Of a DNA stretch of 64,000 nucleotides, positions 37,128 to 47,470 are shown one piece after another (position 1 is the first letter of the stretch; every line of letters starts with the position of its first letter). The stretch comes from Hydrogenophaga sp. IBVHS2. GTDB taxonomy: Bacteria > Pseudomonadota > Gammaproteobacteria > Burkholderiales > Burkholderiaceae_C. The position numbers and the translations under genes were made by a program. The notes below the pieces were generated by a model, which ran no database searches, was not told the DNA's origin, and saw only the letters and a list, made by a program, of their open reading frames with translations. Location: NCBI RefSeq assembly GCF_002127215.1, contig NZ_NFUT01000002.1, positions 1-64,000 of the forward strand, in the 5' to 3' direction.

Positions 37128-37985
37128 ATGAGCACCACCCCCGAACACCGCCTGCCCAAGGTCTCCATCCGCGCCCTGCACAAGCGTTTCGACGGTGCGT
37201 CCATCAACGCGCTGGAGCACATCGACCTGGACATCCGGCCCAACGAGTTCGTGACCTTCGTCGGTGCATCGGGCTGCGGCAAGAGCACGCTGCTGCGCAC
37301 CATCGGCGGGCTGGAGACCCACACCGGCGGCGAGCTGCTGGTGGACGGCCGACCGGTGCAGGGTCCGGACATCGACCGTGCCATGGTGTTCCAGCACTAC
37401 AGCCTGTACCCGTGGATGACGGTGCTGGAGAACATCCGCTTCTGCCGCCAGCTGCAGGCCCACACCCGCGACCGCACCTCGGCCGACGTGGAGGCCGCAT
37501 CCGGCCGCAGCGACGCCCTGCTGCGCCTCATGGGCCTGCAGGATGCGGCCCAGGCCTGGCCCAACCAGCTCTCCGGCGGCATGCAGCAGCGTGTGGCGAT
37601 CGCACGCGCGCTCATGGGCCGCCCCGGCATCCTGCTGATGGACGAACCCTTCGGTGCGCTCGATGCCCAGACCCGCGAGGTCATGCACGACCTCATCCGC
37701 CATGTGCACCGGCTGGAGAAGGCCACCATCGTCTTCGTCACCCACGACGTGGAGGAGGCCATCTACCTGGGCAGCCGGGTGGTGCTGATGGCACCGCGCC
37801 CGGGCCGCATCGACACGGTCTACGAAGTGCCCTTCGGCGACCAGCGCGACCAGGACCTCAAGCACACGCCGGAGTTCCTGCAGCTCAAGCGCGAGATCCT
37901 GGCCCGCATCCGCGAGACCTCCGGCATGAAGACCGACCTGGAGCAGCTCCAGCGCCTGAGCCGCATCACCCCCGAAACCCTCTGA
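37128..37985 (+). CDS. ABC transporter ATPase (guanidine operon)
   Basis: ATPase of 285 residues with Walker A GASGCGKST, signature LSGGMQQRVAIARAL, Walker B ILLMDEPFGALD and switch VTHDVEEAIYL, the SsuB/TauB/NrtD type. I use the ATG at 37128, preceded by AAGGA at good distance; an ATG at 37119 overlapping the permease stop (ATGA) is also possible and adds three residues. Confidence 0.92.
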   Translation: MSTTPEHRLPKVSIRALHKRFDGASINALEHIDLDIRPNEFVTFVGASGCGKSTLLRTIGGLETHTGGELLVDGRPVQGPDIDRAMVFQHYSLYPWMTVLENIRFCRQLQAHTRDRTSADVEAASGRSDALLRLMGLQDAAQAWPNQLSGGMQQRVAIARALMGRPGILLMDEPFGALDAQTREVMHDLIRHVHRLEKATIVFVTHDVEEAIYLGSRVVLMAPRPGRIDTVYEVPFGDQRDQDLKHTPEFLQLKREILARIRETSGMKTDLEQLQRLSRITPETL

Positions 37986-38004
37986 CCCCGACAGGAGACA
38001 AGCC

Positions 38005-38850
38005 ATGAGCGATCCGACCGATGCCGCGCCCTTGAACGACCCGCTCACCGTCGTCCCGGCCGACCCGCCGGCCCACAGCCCGGTGGACGCGCCCGCCCTG
38101 TGGCAGCGCTTCCCCGCAGCCGCACTGGCCGGCGTGGACACCACCCGCGCCCTGTGGAGCGAGGTCATGCCCGGCGGCAGCCACTGGAGCTGGCGCATGC
38201 CGCGCGGCACCGCCATCCGCTTCGTGGCCCTGCAGCCCGGCGCCAACCTGAGCCTGGTGCTGTATGCGGCGCACGAGAAGCTGGAGCGCTACAACATGCC
38301 CGACAGCCTCAAGGCCCAGCACACGGCGCGCTACACCCGCGGCCATGTGCTCATGAGCGACATGGGCCGCGCCATGGCCAGCTTCACCGCCGACAGCCTG
38401 GGCTGGCACGACCCGCTGGGCGCGCTGCTGGACGCCGAGCGCATGGCCGAGCGCTACGGCGTGCGCCGCTACGAGGACGCACGCAACGGCATGTACCGCT
38501 CCGGCAAGGACGGCCTGCTGATCGAGATCGGCAAATACGGCCTGACCCGGCGCGACCTGGGCGTGCCGGTCAACCTGTTCTCGCGCGTGGGGGTGGACGC
38601 CGAAGGCCGCTTCGGCTTCGTGCCCGACCACTGCAAGGCCGGCGACCATGTGGAGCTGCGCTTCGACATGGACGTGATCGTGGCGGTGTCGAGCGCGCCG
38701 CATGCGCTCGATCCGTCGCCGGTGTACGACCCGCGCCGCATCGGCCTGCTGGCCTGGCGCTGCGGTGCGGCACCGGCCGACGACTTCTGCCGCGCCTTCC
38801 GCCCGGAAAACGCCCGTGCCCTGCACAACACCGACATGCTCTACCTGTGA
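38005..38850 (+). CDS. DUF1989 protein, urea-carboxylase-associated 1 (carboxyguanidine deiminase subunit)
   Basis: Protein of 281 residues in the DUF1989 family: WSWRMPRGTAIRFVALQPGANLSLVLY, NGMYRSGKDGLLIEIGKYGLTRRDLGVPVNLFSRV. In known guanidine pathways two such proteins (CgdA and CgdB) form the carboxyguanidine deiminase that makes allophanate and ammonia. I do not assign A or B. It follows the ATPase gene by 19 bp; its partner starts 14 bp downstream. Confidence 0.9.
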   Translation: MSDPTDAAPLNDPLTVVPADPPAHSPVDAPALWQRFPAAALAGVDTTRALWSEVMPGGSHWSWRMPRGTAIRFVALQPGANLSLVLYAAHEKLERYNMPDSLKAQHTARYTRGHVLMSDMGRAMASFTADSLGWHDPLGALLDAERMAERYGVRRYEDARNGMYRSGKDGLLIEIGKYGLTRRDLGVPVNLFSRVGVDAEGRFGFVPDHCKAGDHVELRFDMDVIVAVSSAPHALDPSPVYDPRRIGLLAWRCGAAPADDFCRAFRPENARALHNTDMLYL

Positions 38851-38864
38851 GCCGGAGGCCCGCC

Positions 38865-39545
38865 ATGAACACCCTCGACACCGAAGCCACCGCCACCTCG
38901 TTCCGCATCCGCCACAGCACGCTGGACCCGGCCAAGGCCGTCATGAACCAGCGCCATGCGGCCGGCGAACCCATCCTGTTTCCCCTGAACCAGGGGCAGA
39001 CCCTGCGCATCGTCGACTTGGAGGGCAATCAGGCCGCCGACGTGCTGTTCTTCAACCGCGACGACGCGGCCGAGCACTACAGCGCCACCGACACCATGCT
39101 GCACCAGGGCGGCATCTACCTCACCACCGGATCGGTGATCCGCAGCAACGACGCCCGGCCCATGCTGACCATCGTGGCCGACACCTGCGGCCGCCACGAC
39201 ACCCTGGGCGGCGCCTGCGCGGCCGAGAGCAACACGGTGCGTTACGCGCTGCAGAAGAAGTACATGCACAGCTGCCGCGACAACTACCTGCTGGCCCTGC
39301 AGCAGGCCGACATCGGCCTGGGCAAGCGCGACCTGGTGCCCAACATCAACTTCTTCATGAACGTGCCGGTCACCGACGAGGGCGGCCTGAAGTTCGACGA
39401 CGGCGTCTCCGGCCCCGGCAAGTACGTCGAGATGCGCGCCGAGATGAACCTGTGGGTGCTCATCAGCAACTGCCCGCAGCTCAACAACCCCTGCAACGCC
39501 TACAACCCCACGCCCATCCAGCTGCTGGTCTGGGACCCGGCCTGA
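38865..39545 (+). CDS. DUF1989 protein, urea-carboxylase-associated 2 (carboxyguanidine deiminase subunit)
   Basis: Protein of 226 residues, second DUF1989 partner: [36 protein letters not shown] with Cys/His residues that can bind zinc, [10 protein letters not shown] and [18 protein letters not shown]. It pairs with the preceding protein to deiminate carboxyguanidine. A GGAGG ribosome-binding site precedes its start, and the carboxylase gene begins 13 bp after its stop. Confidence 0.92.
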   Translation: MNTLDTEATATSFRIRHSTLDPAKAVMNQRHAAGEPILFPLNQGQTLRIVDLEGNQAADVLFFNRDDAAEHYSATDTMLHQGGIYLTTGSVIRSNDARPMLTIVADTCGRHDTLGGACAAESNTVRYALQKKYMHSCRDNYLLALQQADIGLGKRDLVPNINFFMNVPVTDEGGLKFDDGVSGPGKYVEMRAEMNLWVLISNCPQLNNPCNAYNPTPIQLLVWDPA

Positions 39546-39558
39546 GAACGGAGAACCC

Positions 39559-42500
39559 ATGTTCCGCAAGGTCCTGATCGCCAACCGCGGTGCCATCGCG
39601 TGCCGCATCATCCGCACCCTCAAGGCCCTGGGGGTGCAGAGTGTGGCGGTGTACTCCGAGGCCGATGCCCAGGCCCGCCATGTGCGCGAGGCCGACGAGG
39701 CGTGGCTGCTCGGCCCGGCCCCGGCGGCCGAGAGCTACCTGCGTGCCGACCGCATCCTGCAGATCGCCCGCGAATGCGGCGCCCAGGCCATCCACCCGGG
39801 CTACGGCTTCCTGTCGGAGAACCCGGCCTTTGCCCAGGCCTGCGAGGACGCCGGCATCGCCTTCATCGGGCCCACGGCCGCGCAGATGCGGGCCTTCGGC
39901 CTGAAGCACACCGCGCGGGAACTGGCGCTGCAGCAGGGCGTGCCGCTGCTGCCGGGTTCCGACCTGCTGGCCGACTTGGAGCAGGCGCGGGCCGAGGCGC
40001 AGCGCATCGGCTACCCGGTCATGCTCAAGAGCACGGCCGGGGGCGGTGGCATCGGCATGCGGCTGGTGCGCAACGAAGCCGAACTGGCCGATGCCTTCGC
40101 TTCGGTGCAGCGGCTGGCCCAGGCCAACTTCAAGGACGCCGGCCTGTTCCTGGAGAAGCTGGTCGAGCAGGCCCGCCACATCGAGGTGCAGGTGTTCGGC
40201 GACGGGCAGGGCGGGGTGCTGGCCCTGGGCGAGCGCGACTGCTCGGTGCAGCGCCGCAACCAGAAGGTGATCGAGGAAACCCCGGCCCCCGGGCTGAGCG
40301 ATGCCCAGCGGCGCGAACTGCAGGCCACCGCCGTGCGGCTGATGCAGGCGGTGAACTACCGCTCCGCCGGCACGGTGGAATACGTGTACGACGCGCAGGC
40401 TGGCGCCTTTTATTTCCTGGAGGTCAACACCCGGCTGCAGGTGGAGCACGGCGTGACCGAGCAGGTGACCGGCGTGGACCTGGTGGCCTGGATGGTGCAG
40501 CTCGCCGCCGGCGATCTGCCGCCGCTGGCCACGCTCGCTCCCACGCCGCAAGGAGCGTCCATCCAGGTGCGGCTGTACGCCGAAGACCCGGCCCGCCACT
40601 TCCAGCCCAGTGCCGGCCTGCTGACCGAGGTGGTGTTCCCCGACGGTGTGCGGGTGGACGGCTGGGTCGAGCGTGGCACCGAGGTGCCCGCCTGGTACGA
40701 CCCCATGCTGGCCAAGCTCATCGTCACCGCACCCGACCGCGAACAGGCGCTGCAGCGGCTCGACGCAGCCCTGGCCGCCACCCGGCTGGCCGGCATCGAG
40801 ACCAACCTCGACTACCTGCGCCAGGTGGTGCAGGACCCGGTGTTCCGCGAGGGCCGGCAGATCACGCGCTTCCTGGGCGGCTTTGCCTACCGGCCTTCCA
40901 CCATCGAGGTGCTGGAGCCCGGCGTGCAGACCAGCGTGCAGGACTGGCCGGGCCGCCTGGGCCACTGGGATGTGGGCGTGCCGCCGTCCGGCCCTATGGA
41001 CGCCTATGCCCACCGCATGGCCAACCGCCTGGTCGGCAACGCGCCGGATGCCGCCGCGCTGGAGATCACCCTGGCCGGCCCCACGCTGCGCTTTCATGCC
41101 GATGCGGTGATCGCGGTCACCGGCGCGCCGGCCCCGGTCACGCTGGACGGCCGCCCGCTGGCCCAGTGGCAGAGCCACGCGGTGGCTGCCGGCAGCGTGC
41201 TGGCCATCGGCCGCGCCGAGTCCGGCTGCCGGCTGTGCCTGGCGGTGGGCGGCGGCCTCGATGTGCCGCTGTACCTGGGCAGCCGCAGCACCTTCACGCT
41301 GGGGCAGTTCGGCGGTCATGCCGGCCGCCACCTGCGCACCGGGGACACGCTGCACCTGGCCGCCCCCGGCGCCGGCACCCCGGGCCGGCAGGCCACGGCG
41401 GCCGCGGTGCCGGCCTATGCCCACCACTGGGACATCGGTGTGCTGTACGGGCCGCATGGCGCGCCCGACTTCTTCACGCCGGCCGACATCGACACCTTCT
41501 TTGCCACCGGCTGGGAGGTGCACTACAACTCCAGCCGCACCGGCGTGCGCCTGATCGGCCCGAAGCCGCAGTGGGCCCGCACCGACGGCGGCGAGGCGGG
41601 GCTGCACCCGTCCAACATCCACGACAACGCCTACGCCATCGGCGCCATCGACTTCACCGGCGACATGCCGGTGGTGCTGGGCCCCGACGGCCCCAGCCTG
41701 GGCGGCTTCGTCTGCCCGGCGGTGGTGGTGGACGCCGAGCTGTGGAAGCTTGGCCAGCTGCGCCCGGGCGACACGGTGCGCTTCCACCGGCTGTCGCTGG
41801 CGCAGGCGCTGCAGCGCTCGGCGGCCATCGAGTCGGTCATCCAGGCCCCGGATGCGGCGGCGGCACGGCTGCCCGGCCCGCCGCAGGACGATGCCGCCGC
41901 CCACCCCAGCCCGCTGATCCACGACGACCCGGCGCGCGAGGCCGAGGACATTCCGCGCATGGTGGTGCGCCAGGCCGGCGACCGCTATGTGCTGGTCGAG
42001 TTCGGGCCGCTGGTGCTCGACATCGAGCTGCGCCTGCGGGTGCATGTGCTCATGACCGCCCTGCAGGGGCGCATCGCCGAAGGGCGCCTGCACGGCGTGA
42101 TCGACATGACGCCCGGCATCCGCTCGCTGCAGCTGCACTTCGACCCCGCCCTCATCGACCGCCAGACCCTGCTGGCCACGCTGATCGAGGCCGAGGCCGC
42201 GCTGCCGCCGGTGGACCACATCGAGGTGCCCAGCCGCATCGTGCACCTGCCCCTGTCGTGGGACGACCCGCAGACCCGGCTGGCGATCGAGAAATACATG
42301 CAGTCGGTGCGCAAGGACGCGCCCTGGTGTCCGAGCAACATCGAGTTCATCCGCCGTATCAACGGGCTGGACCGCATCGACGACGTGTTCAAGGTGGTGT
42401 TCGACGCCAGCTACCTGGTGCTGGGCCTGGGCGACGTGTACCTGGGCGCACCGGTGGCCACGCCGGTCGACCCCCGCCACCGGCTGGTCACCACCAAGTA

Positions 42501-43182
42501 CAACCCGGCCCGCACCTGGACGCCCGAGAACGCAGTGGGCATCGGCGGCGCCTACCTGTGCGTCTATGGCATGGAAGGGCCGGGGGGCTATCAGTTCGTC
42601 GGCCGCACGCTGCAGATGTGGAACCGCTGGCGCCACGGGCAGGGCGTGTTCGAACAGCCGTGGCTGCTGCGCTTCTTCGACCAGATCCGGTTCCACCCGG
42701 TGAGCGAGGACGAGCTGCACCGGATGCGCCAGACCTTCCCGCACGGCGGCTGTCCGCTGCGCATCGAGACCACCACCTTCAGCCTGCGCGAGTACCGGCG
42801 CTTCCTGGCCGACAACGCCGAGGGCATACAGACCTTCAAGACCCGGCAGCAGACGGCCTTCGAGGCCGAGCGCCAGCGCTGGGTCGACAGCGGGCAGATC
42901 ACCTTCGAGGAAGCGGCGTCGGTGGATGCCGGCGGCGCAGCCGACATCGATCTGCCCCCGGGCGGCCGCACCGTGGCCAGCAGCGTGCCCGGCAGCGTGT
43001 GGCAGGTGCTGGTCAGCGAAGGCCAGCAGGTCCAGGCCGGTGACGTGCTGATGGTGGTGGAGTCCATGAAGATGGAATTCAGCGTGCTGGCCCCGGCCAG
43101 CGCCACGGTGCACCGGCTCATGTGCCGCGAGGGCGCCCCGGTGGCCGCCGGCCAGGACGTGATGGTGCTGGTCGAGGCCTGA
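39559..43182 (+). CDS. Biotin-dependent guanidine (urea-type) carboxylase
   Basis: Protein of 1207 residues with the full urea-carboxylase layout: biotin carboxylase (1-450; [17 protein letters not shown]-grasp [11 protein letters not shown]), carboxyltransferase with KipA/KipI-like halves (about 455-1080; [42 protein letters not shown]) and biotinyl domain with Lys1171 in VESMKMEF, 36 residues from the end. Linkage to a guanidine riboswitch and two DUF1989 proteins indicates guanidine rather than urea as main substrate, since urea pathways do not need the deiminase. The reaction makes carboxyguanidine from guanidine, bicarbonate and ATP. Confidence 0.93.
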   Translation: MFRKVLIANRGAIACRIIRTLKALGVQSVAVYSEADAQARHVREADEAWLLGPAPAAESYLRADRILQIARECGAQAIHPGYGFLSENPAFAQACEDAGIAFIGPTAAQMRAFGLKHTARELALQQGVPLLPGSDLLADLEQARAEAQRIGYPVMLKSTAGGGGIGMRLVRNEAELADAFASVQRLAQANFKDAGLFLEKLVEQARHIEVQVFGDGQGGVLALGERDCSVQRRNQKVIEETPAPGLSDAQRRELQATAVRLMQAVNYRSAGTVEYVYDAQAGAFYFLEVNTRLQVEHGVTEQVTGVDLVAWMVQLAAGDLPPLATLAPTPQGASIQVRLYAEDPARHFQPSAGLLTEVVFPDGVRVDGWVERGTEVPAWYDPMLAKLIVTAPDREQALQRLDAALAATRLAGIETNLDYLRQVVQDPVFREGRQITRFLGGFAYRPSTIEVLEPGVQTSVQDWPGRLGHWDVGVPPSGPMDAYAHRMANRLVGNAPDAAALEITLAGPTLRFHADAVIAVTGAPAPVTLDGRPLAQWQSHAVAAGSVLAIGRAESGCRLCLAVGGGLDVPLYLGSRSTFTLGQFGGHAGRHLRTGDTLHLAAPGAGTPGRQATAAAVPAYAHHWDIGVLYGPHGAPDFFTPADIDTFFATGWEVHYNSSRTGVRLIGPKPQWARTDGGEAGLHPSNIHDNAYAIGAIDFTGDMPVVLGPDGPSLGGFVCPAVVVDAELWKLGQLRPGDTVRFHRLSLAQALQRSAAIESVIQAPDAAAARLPGPPQDDAAAHPSPLIHDDPAREAEDIPRMVVRQAGDRYVLVEFGPLVLDIELRLRVHVLMTALQGRIAEGRLHGVIDMTPGIRSLQLHFDPALIDRQTLLATLIEAEAALPPVDHIEVPSRIVHLPLSWDDPQTRLAIEKYMQSVRKDAPWCPSNIEFIRRINGLDRIDDVFKVVFDASYLVLGLGDVYLGAPVATPVDPRHRLVTTKYNPARTWTPENAVGIGGAYLCVYGMEGPGGYQFVGRTLQMWNRWRHGQGVFEQPWLLRFFDQIRFHPVSEDELHRMRQTFPHGGCPLRIETTTFSLREYRRFLADNAEGIQTFKTRQQTAFEAERQRWVDSGQITFEEAASVDAGGAADIDLPPGGRTVASSVPGSVWQVLVSEGQQVQAGDVLMVVESMKMEFSVLAPASATVHRLMCREGAPVAAGQDVMVLVEA

Positions 43183-43218
43183 AGCCACCCCCCTTTCTCA
43201 AGACAACCCGGAACCGCC

Positions 43219-45045
43219 ATGAACCTGGACACACTTTCCTTCGACATCGCCAGCCTGCGCCAGGCCTATGCCGCCGGCACGCCGGTGCGCGCCGTCATCG
43301 CTGAAGCCCTGCGCCGCTGCGCGGCCGACGACCGCCATGTGTTCATCCGCCGCCTGCAGATCAGCGAACTCGAGACGTACCTGCAGGCGCTGGAGGCGGC
43401 CGACCCGGCCAGCCTGCCGCTGTACGGCGTGCCGTTTGCCATCAAGGACAACATCGATCTGGCCGGCATTCCCACCACGGCGGCCTGCCCGGACTTTGCC
43501 TACACCCCCGAGCGCAGCGCCTTCGTGGTGCAGCAGCTCATCGCGGCCGGGGCGGTGCCGGTGGGCAAGACCAACCTCGACCAGTTCGCCACCGGCCTCA
43601 ACGGCACCCGCTCGCCCTATGGCGCCTGCGGCAATGCGTTCCGGCCCGAGTTCATCTCGGGTGGGTCGAGCGCGGGATCGGCGGTGTCGGTGGCCCTGGG
43701 CTGGGCCAGCTTCTCGCTCGGCACCGACACCGCCGGCTCCGGCCGGGTGCCGGCCAGCTTCAACAACCTGATCGGGCTCAAGCCCACGCTGGGCCTGCTG
43801 TCGGCCACCGGCGTGGTGCCGGCCTGCCGCACGGTGGACACGGTGTCGGTGTTCGCCACCACGGCGGCCGATGCCCAGGCGGTGCTGGCGGTGGCGGCCG
43901 TGCCCGATCCGGCCGACGCCTACAGCCGCGCCGCCCGCCCGTTCGGCCCCGACTTTTCGGCCGGGCCGTTCCGCTTCGGTGTGCCGCGCCCGCAGGACCT
44001 GGCCTTCTTCGACAACCCGGCCGCCCCCGGCCTGTTCGAGCAGGCGGTGCGGCGGCTGGAGTCGCTGGGCGGCACGGCGGTGGAGATCGATCTGCAACCC
44101 TTCCTCGAAGCCGCCCGGCTGCTGTACGACGGCCCCTGGGTGGCCGAGCGCCACGCGGCCATCCGCGATTTCATCGACCGGAAGCCCGAGGCGGTGTTCG
44201 AGCCGGTGCGCACCATCGTCCAGGGTGCGCAGCGTTACAGCGCCACCGACGCCTTCGTGGCGCGCTACCGCCTGCAGGCGCTGCAGCAGGTCTGCAACGC
44301 GGTGTGGCAGCGCATCGACTGCCTGCTCACCCCCACCGCCGGCACCACCTTCCGCATCGCGGCCATGCAGGCCGACCCGATCCGCCTCAATGGTCAGCTG
44401 GGCTACTACACCAACTTCATGAACCTGCTGGACTACAGCGCGGTCGCGGTGCCCGCCGGGTTCCAGGACAGCGGCGACGCCGCCGGACTGCCCTGGGGCG
44501 TCACCCTGGCCGCGCCTGCTTTCCGCGACGTGCCGCTGCTGCGGCTGGCCGACCGCTTCCACCGCGCGCAGACGCTGCGGCTGGGAGCCACCGAGGTCGC
44601 CCTGGAAGAAACCCCGGCCCTGGGTGCGGGTGCCCCGGGCGCGGGCGCCCTGCAGGCCGGCACGGTGCGGGTGGCGGTGTGCGGTGCCCACCTCAGCGGC
44701 CTTCCCCTGAACGGCCAGCTCATCCAGCGTGGCGCGCGCCTGCTGGCGGCGGTGAAATCGGCCCCGGAATACCGCTTCTATGCCCTGGCCGGCGGCCCGG
44801 TGAAACGGCCCGGCATGGTGCGCGTGGCCGAGGGCGGCGCCGCCATCGACATGGAGGTGTGGGAGGTGCCGGCCGAGCACTTCGGCAGCTTCGTCGACGG
44901 TATCCCCGCGCCCCTGGGCATCGGCAAGGTGCGCCTGGCCGACGGCAGCTGGGTCAGCGGCTTCGTGTGCGAGCCGGCCGGCCTGGACGGCGCCACCGAC
45001 ATCACCCACCTGGGCAGCTGGCGGGCGTGGCTGGCCACCGCATGA
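43219..45045 (+). CDS. atzF: Allophanate hydrolase
   Basis: Protein of 608 residues: amidase-signature domain with Lys76 (AIKDNID), cis-Ser150 (GGSSAGSA) and nucleophile Ser174 (TDTAGSGRVPAS), spaced like AtzF (74 and 24 residues), followed by the C-terminal allophanate-hydrolase domain (about 455-608; VRVAVCGAHLSGLPLNGQL). It converts allophanate to ammonia and CO2, the last step of guanidine mineralisation. It starts at the ATG at 43219, 36 bp after the carboxylase, and closes the operon. Confidence 0.95.
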   Translation: MNLDTLSFDIASLRQAYAAGTPVRAVIAEALRRCAADDRHVFIRRLQISELETYLQALEAADPASLPLYGVPFAIKDNIDLAGIPTTAACPDFAYTPERSAFVVQQLIAAGAVPVGKTNLDQFATGLNGTRSPYGACGNAFRPEFISGGSSAGSAVSVALGWASFSLGTDTAGSGRVPASFNNLIGLKPTLGLLSATGVVPACRTVDTVSVFATTAADAQAVLAVAAVPDPADAYSRAARPFGPDFSAGPFRFGVPRPQDLAFFDNPAAPGLFEQAVRRLESLGGTAVEIDLQPFLEAARLLYDGPWVAERHAAIRDFIDRKPEAVFEPVRTIVQGAQRYSATDAFVARYRLQALQQVCNAVWQRIDCLLTPTAGTTFRIAAMQADPIRLNGQLGYYTNFMNLLDYSAVAVPAGFQDSGDAAGLPWGVTLAAPAFRDVPLLRLADRFHRAQTLRLGATEVALEETPALGAGAPGAGALQAGTVRVAVCGAHLSGLPLNGQLIQRGARLLAAVKSAPEYRFYALAGGPVKRPGMVRVAEGGAAIDMEVWEVPAEHFGSFVDGIPAPLGIGKVRLADGSWVSGFVCEPAGLDGATDITHLGSWRAWLATA

Positions 45046-45237
45046 GAGGATGGCCTCCCGGCCCGCTGGGCTTTTGCTTCCGGGTCATCCTTCGCAGCTT
45101 TCGCCCCGACCCTGTTCCTTCATGCCCCGGCGCCACCGACACCACGAGAAACGGTCCATCCGCAACAGCCTCACGCACCGCCCGGACCTGGCGGGTCCTG
45201 CATCGCCGGCGACCGGATCGGGTCGGTCGACCCCCGC

Positions 45238-47232
45238 ATGACCCCGACCGACGCGGCCTTCACGCCCGCTGAACCTGACGCGGTCGTGCGAGAACTGCGC
45301 CACGTGCAGGCCCTGATGCAGCTGGAGCAGCAGGAAGACCAGGCGCAGTTCAGGCTCAAGAGCGCCAAGGCCGGCATCGCGGAACGCAAGCGGCGCGGCG
45401 TCACCTGGCACCCCGTCACCATCACCCAGGAAGACATCGGCTTTGGCGGCAAGGTGGTGCTGGAGCTGGAGCGCCCCGCCGGCGAGGAAGGACTTCACCT
45501 GTTCCAGGTGGGTCGCAACGCCGCGCTGTTCGGTCCGGCCCAGGGGCCGGCGGGCGATCCGCCCACGCTGAGCGGCGTCATCACCCGCCTGCGGCGCAAC
45601 CGGCTGCAGCTGACCACCCACCGGGAGGACCTGCCCGACTGGGTGCTCGCGGGCGGCAGGCTGGGCATCGACCTCACCTTCGACGAGGTGAGCTACCGCG
45701 AGATGAACCAGGCCCTGAACGAGGTGCTGCGCGCCCGGGACAACCGGCTCGCCGAGCTGCGCGACGTGCTGCTGGGGGCCCGGCAGGCCCGCTTCGACGC
45801 CACCCGGGCCGACGATCTCGTCTACCCGAGCCCGCTCAACGATTCCCAGCTCGAAGCCGTGCGCCATGTGGTCTCGGCCCGCGATGTGGCCATCATCCAC
45901 GGCCCGCCCGGCACCGGAAAGACCACCACCCTGGTGCAGGCCATCCGCGAGACCATCCGGCGCGAGCGGCGGGTGCTGGTGTGCGCACCCTCCAACACGG
46001 CGGTGGACCTGCTCACCGAGAAGCTGGCCGCTCACGGCGTGAACGTGATCCGCATGGGCAACCCCAGCCGGGTGTCCGACCTGCTGCTGGCGCACACGCT
46101 CGATGCCCGGGTGATGGCCCATGGCAGTTACGGCCGGATGCGGGCCTTGCGCCAGACGGCCGACCAGTACCGCCAGACCGCCCAGCAACACGTGCGCCAC
46201 TACGGGCACGAGGAGCGGCAGGAACGGCAGCGGCTCAGGGACGAGGCGCGGCAGCTGTTCCTGCAGGCCGACGATCTGGAGCGTTTCATCACCCAGGACG
46301 TGCTCGACTCGGTGCAGGTCATCACCTGCACCCTGGTGGGCGCCAGCCAGCGCGGCATCCGCGACCTGGTCTTCGACACCGTCTTCATCGACGAGGCCGC
46401 CCAGGCCATCGAGCCGGGCTGCTGGATTCCGATCGCCCGAGGCCAGCGCGTGGTGCTGGCCGGCGATCACCACCAGCTGCCGCCCACGGTCAAGAGCGAG
46501 CAGGCCGCCCGAGAAGGCCTGCGCGAGACGCTGTTCGAGAAGTGCATCCGCCGTCAGCCGGCCACCGCCCGCATGCTCACCCTGCAATACCGCATGCACG
46601 AGCAGATCATGGCGTTCAGTTCGCAGCGGTTCTATGGCGGGCGGCTGCAGGCACATCCGCGGGTGCGTCATGCCGGTCTGGCGGCCTACGACCCGGTGTT
46701 CGCGCCGGACCTGCCGGTGGAGTTCCTGGACACGGCGGGATTCGGCTTCGTGGAACGGACCGTTCCCGAGAGCCGGTCCACCGCCAACCCGGAAGAGGCC
46801 GCCCTGCTGCTGCGGCGGCTCAACCAGCTGCTGGCGGCCTACGACCCCGCCGGGCATGCCGAGCATCCGCTCACCCTGGGCGTGATCGCCCCCTACCGCG
46901 CGCAGATCAACTGCCTGCAGGACGCGATCGAGCAGGAGCCGCTCCTGGGCGGCCTGATGCGGCAGCGCCAGCTCAGCGTCGGAACGGTCGACGCCTTCCA
47001 GGGCCAGGAGCGCGACATCATCGCGATCTCGCTCACCCGCAGCAACCGCCTGGGCGAGATCGGATTCCTCTCCGACATCCGCCGCATGAACGTGGGCATG
47101 ACGCGCGCCCGCCGCAAGCTCCTGCTGGTGGGCGATTCGTCCACCCTGGGCGCACACCCGTTCTTCCGGGAGCTGCTGGCCCATGTGCAGCACATCGGTG
47201 GCCACCGCACCGCCTGGGCCATGGAGGAATGA
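45238..47232 (+). CDS. SF1B DNA/RNA helicase (IGHMBP2-like)
   Basis: Protein of 664 residues. Helicase motifs in order: I GPPGTGKTTT, Ia CAPSNTAVDLL, II FDTVFIDEAAQA, III LAGDHHQLPPT, IV LQYRMHEQIMAF, V TVDAFQGQERDII and VI NVGMTRARRKLLLVGD. An N-terminal domain of about 210 residues resembles the beta-barrel/stalk region of IGHMBP2/Upf1-type enzymes. It lies 192 bp after the guanidine operon, beyond a stretch in which I see no feature, and is probably independent. The stop codon overlaps the tRNA terminator on the other strand. Confidence 0.88.
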   Translation: MTPTDAAFTPAEPDAVVRELRHVQALMQLEQQEDQAQFRLKSAKAGIAERKRRGVTWHPVTITQEDIGFGGKVVLELERPAGEEGLHLFQVGRNAALFGPAQGPAGDPPTLSGVITRLRRNRLQLTTHREDLPDWVLAGGRLGIDLTFDEVSYREMNQALNEVLRARDNRLAELRDVLLGARQARFDATRADDLVYPSPLNDSQLEAVRHVVSARDVAIIHGPPGTGKTTTLVQAIRETIRRERRVLVCAPSNTAVDLLTEKLAAHGVNVIRMGNPSRVSDLLLAHTLDARVMAHGSYGRMRALRQTADQYRQTAQQHVRHYGHEERQERQRLRDEARQLFLQADDLERFITQDVLDSVQVITCTLVGASQRGIRDLVFDTVFIDEAAQAIEPGCWIPIARGQRVVLAGDHHQLPPTVKSEQAAREGLRETLFEKCIRRQPATARMLTLQYRMHEQIMAFSSQRFYGGRLQAHPRVRHAGLAAYDPVFAPDLPVEFLDTAGFGFVERTVPESRSTANPEEAALLLRRLNQLLAAYDPAGHAEHPLTLGVIAPYRAQINCLQDAIEQEPLLGGLMRQRQLSVGTVDAFQGQERDIIAISLTRSNRLGEIGFLSDIRRMNVGMTRARRKLLLVGDSSTLGAHPFFRELLAHVQHIGGHRTAWAMEE

Positions 47233-47260
47233 AAAAGCCCCTGCAGAGGACTGCAGGGGC
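47232..47260 (-). terminator. Intrinsic terminator of tRNA-Ser
   Basis: A perfect ten-base-pair stem GCCCCTGCAG/CTGCAGGGGC with a four-base loop is followed on the minus strand by five T residues. It begins 14 bp beyond the tRNA 3' end. On the plus strand there is no T run, so it is directional. Confidence 0.88.
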
Positions 47261-47273
47261 CTGGGATCGTCGC

Positions 47274-47365
47274 TGGCGGAGAGAGAGGGATTCGAACCCT
47301 CGGTACAGCCAAAACTGTACGCCGGATTTCGAATCCGGTGCATTCGACCACTCTGCCATCTCTCC
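47274..47365 (-). tRNA. tRNA-Ser (anticodon CGA)
   Basis: Minus-strand class II tRNA of 92 bases: acceptor GGAGAGA pairing with TCTCTCC, anticodon stem CCGGA/TCCGG with loop TTCGAAA (anticodon CGA, codon UCG), long variable arm (GTACAG/CTGTAC), T arm GAGGG/CCCTC with TTCGAAT, discriminator G and encoded CCA. Confidence 0.95.
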
Positions 47366-47470
47366 GTGTGCCGAAGCCCGACATTCTAGCAGCACCGCCC
47401 GGTGCGCCTTTTTGCACGCCGGCAGCGCCCGCGCCGATGCGACAATGCACCGCCGCCACCGCCAGCTCCC

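Noticed and set aside
39481-43188. 1235-codon open frame on the minus strand opposite the carboxylase, and similar long antisense frames at 2642-4219, 22779-25982 and 53245-56988
   Set aside because: High-GC codon use leaves long open frames opposite real genes. These translations are low-complexity and lack motifs, while the opposite strand encodes clear families.
47274-47365. tRNA-Ser as an integration site of a genomic island
   Set aside because: No integrase, no repeat of the tRNA 3' end and no compositional change were seen nearby; the guanidine cluster is separated by a helicase gene and has the same codon character as its surroundings.
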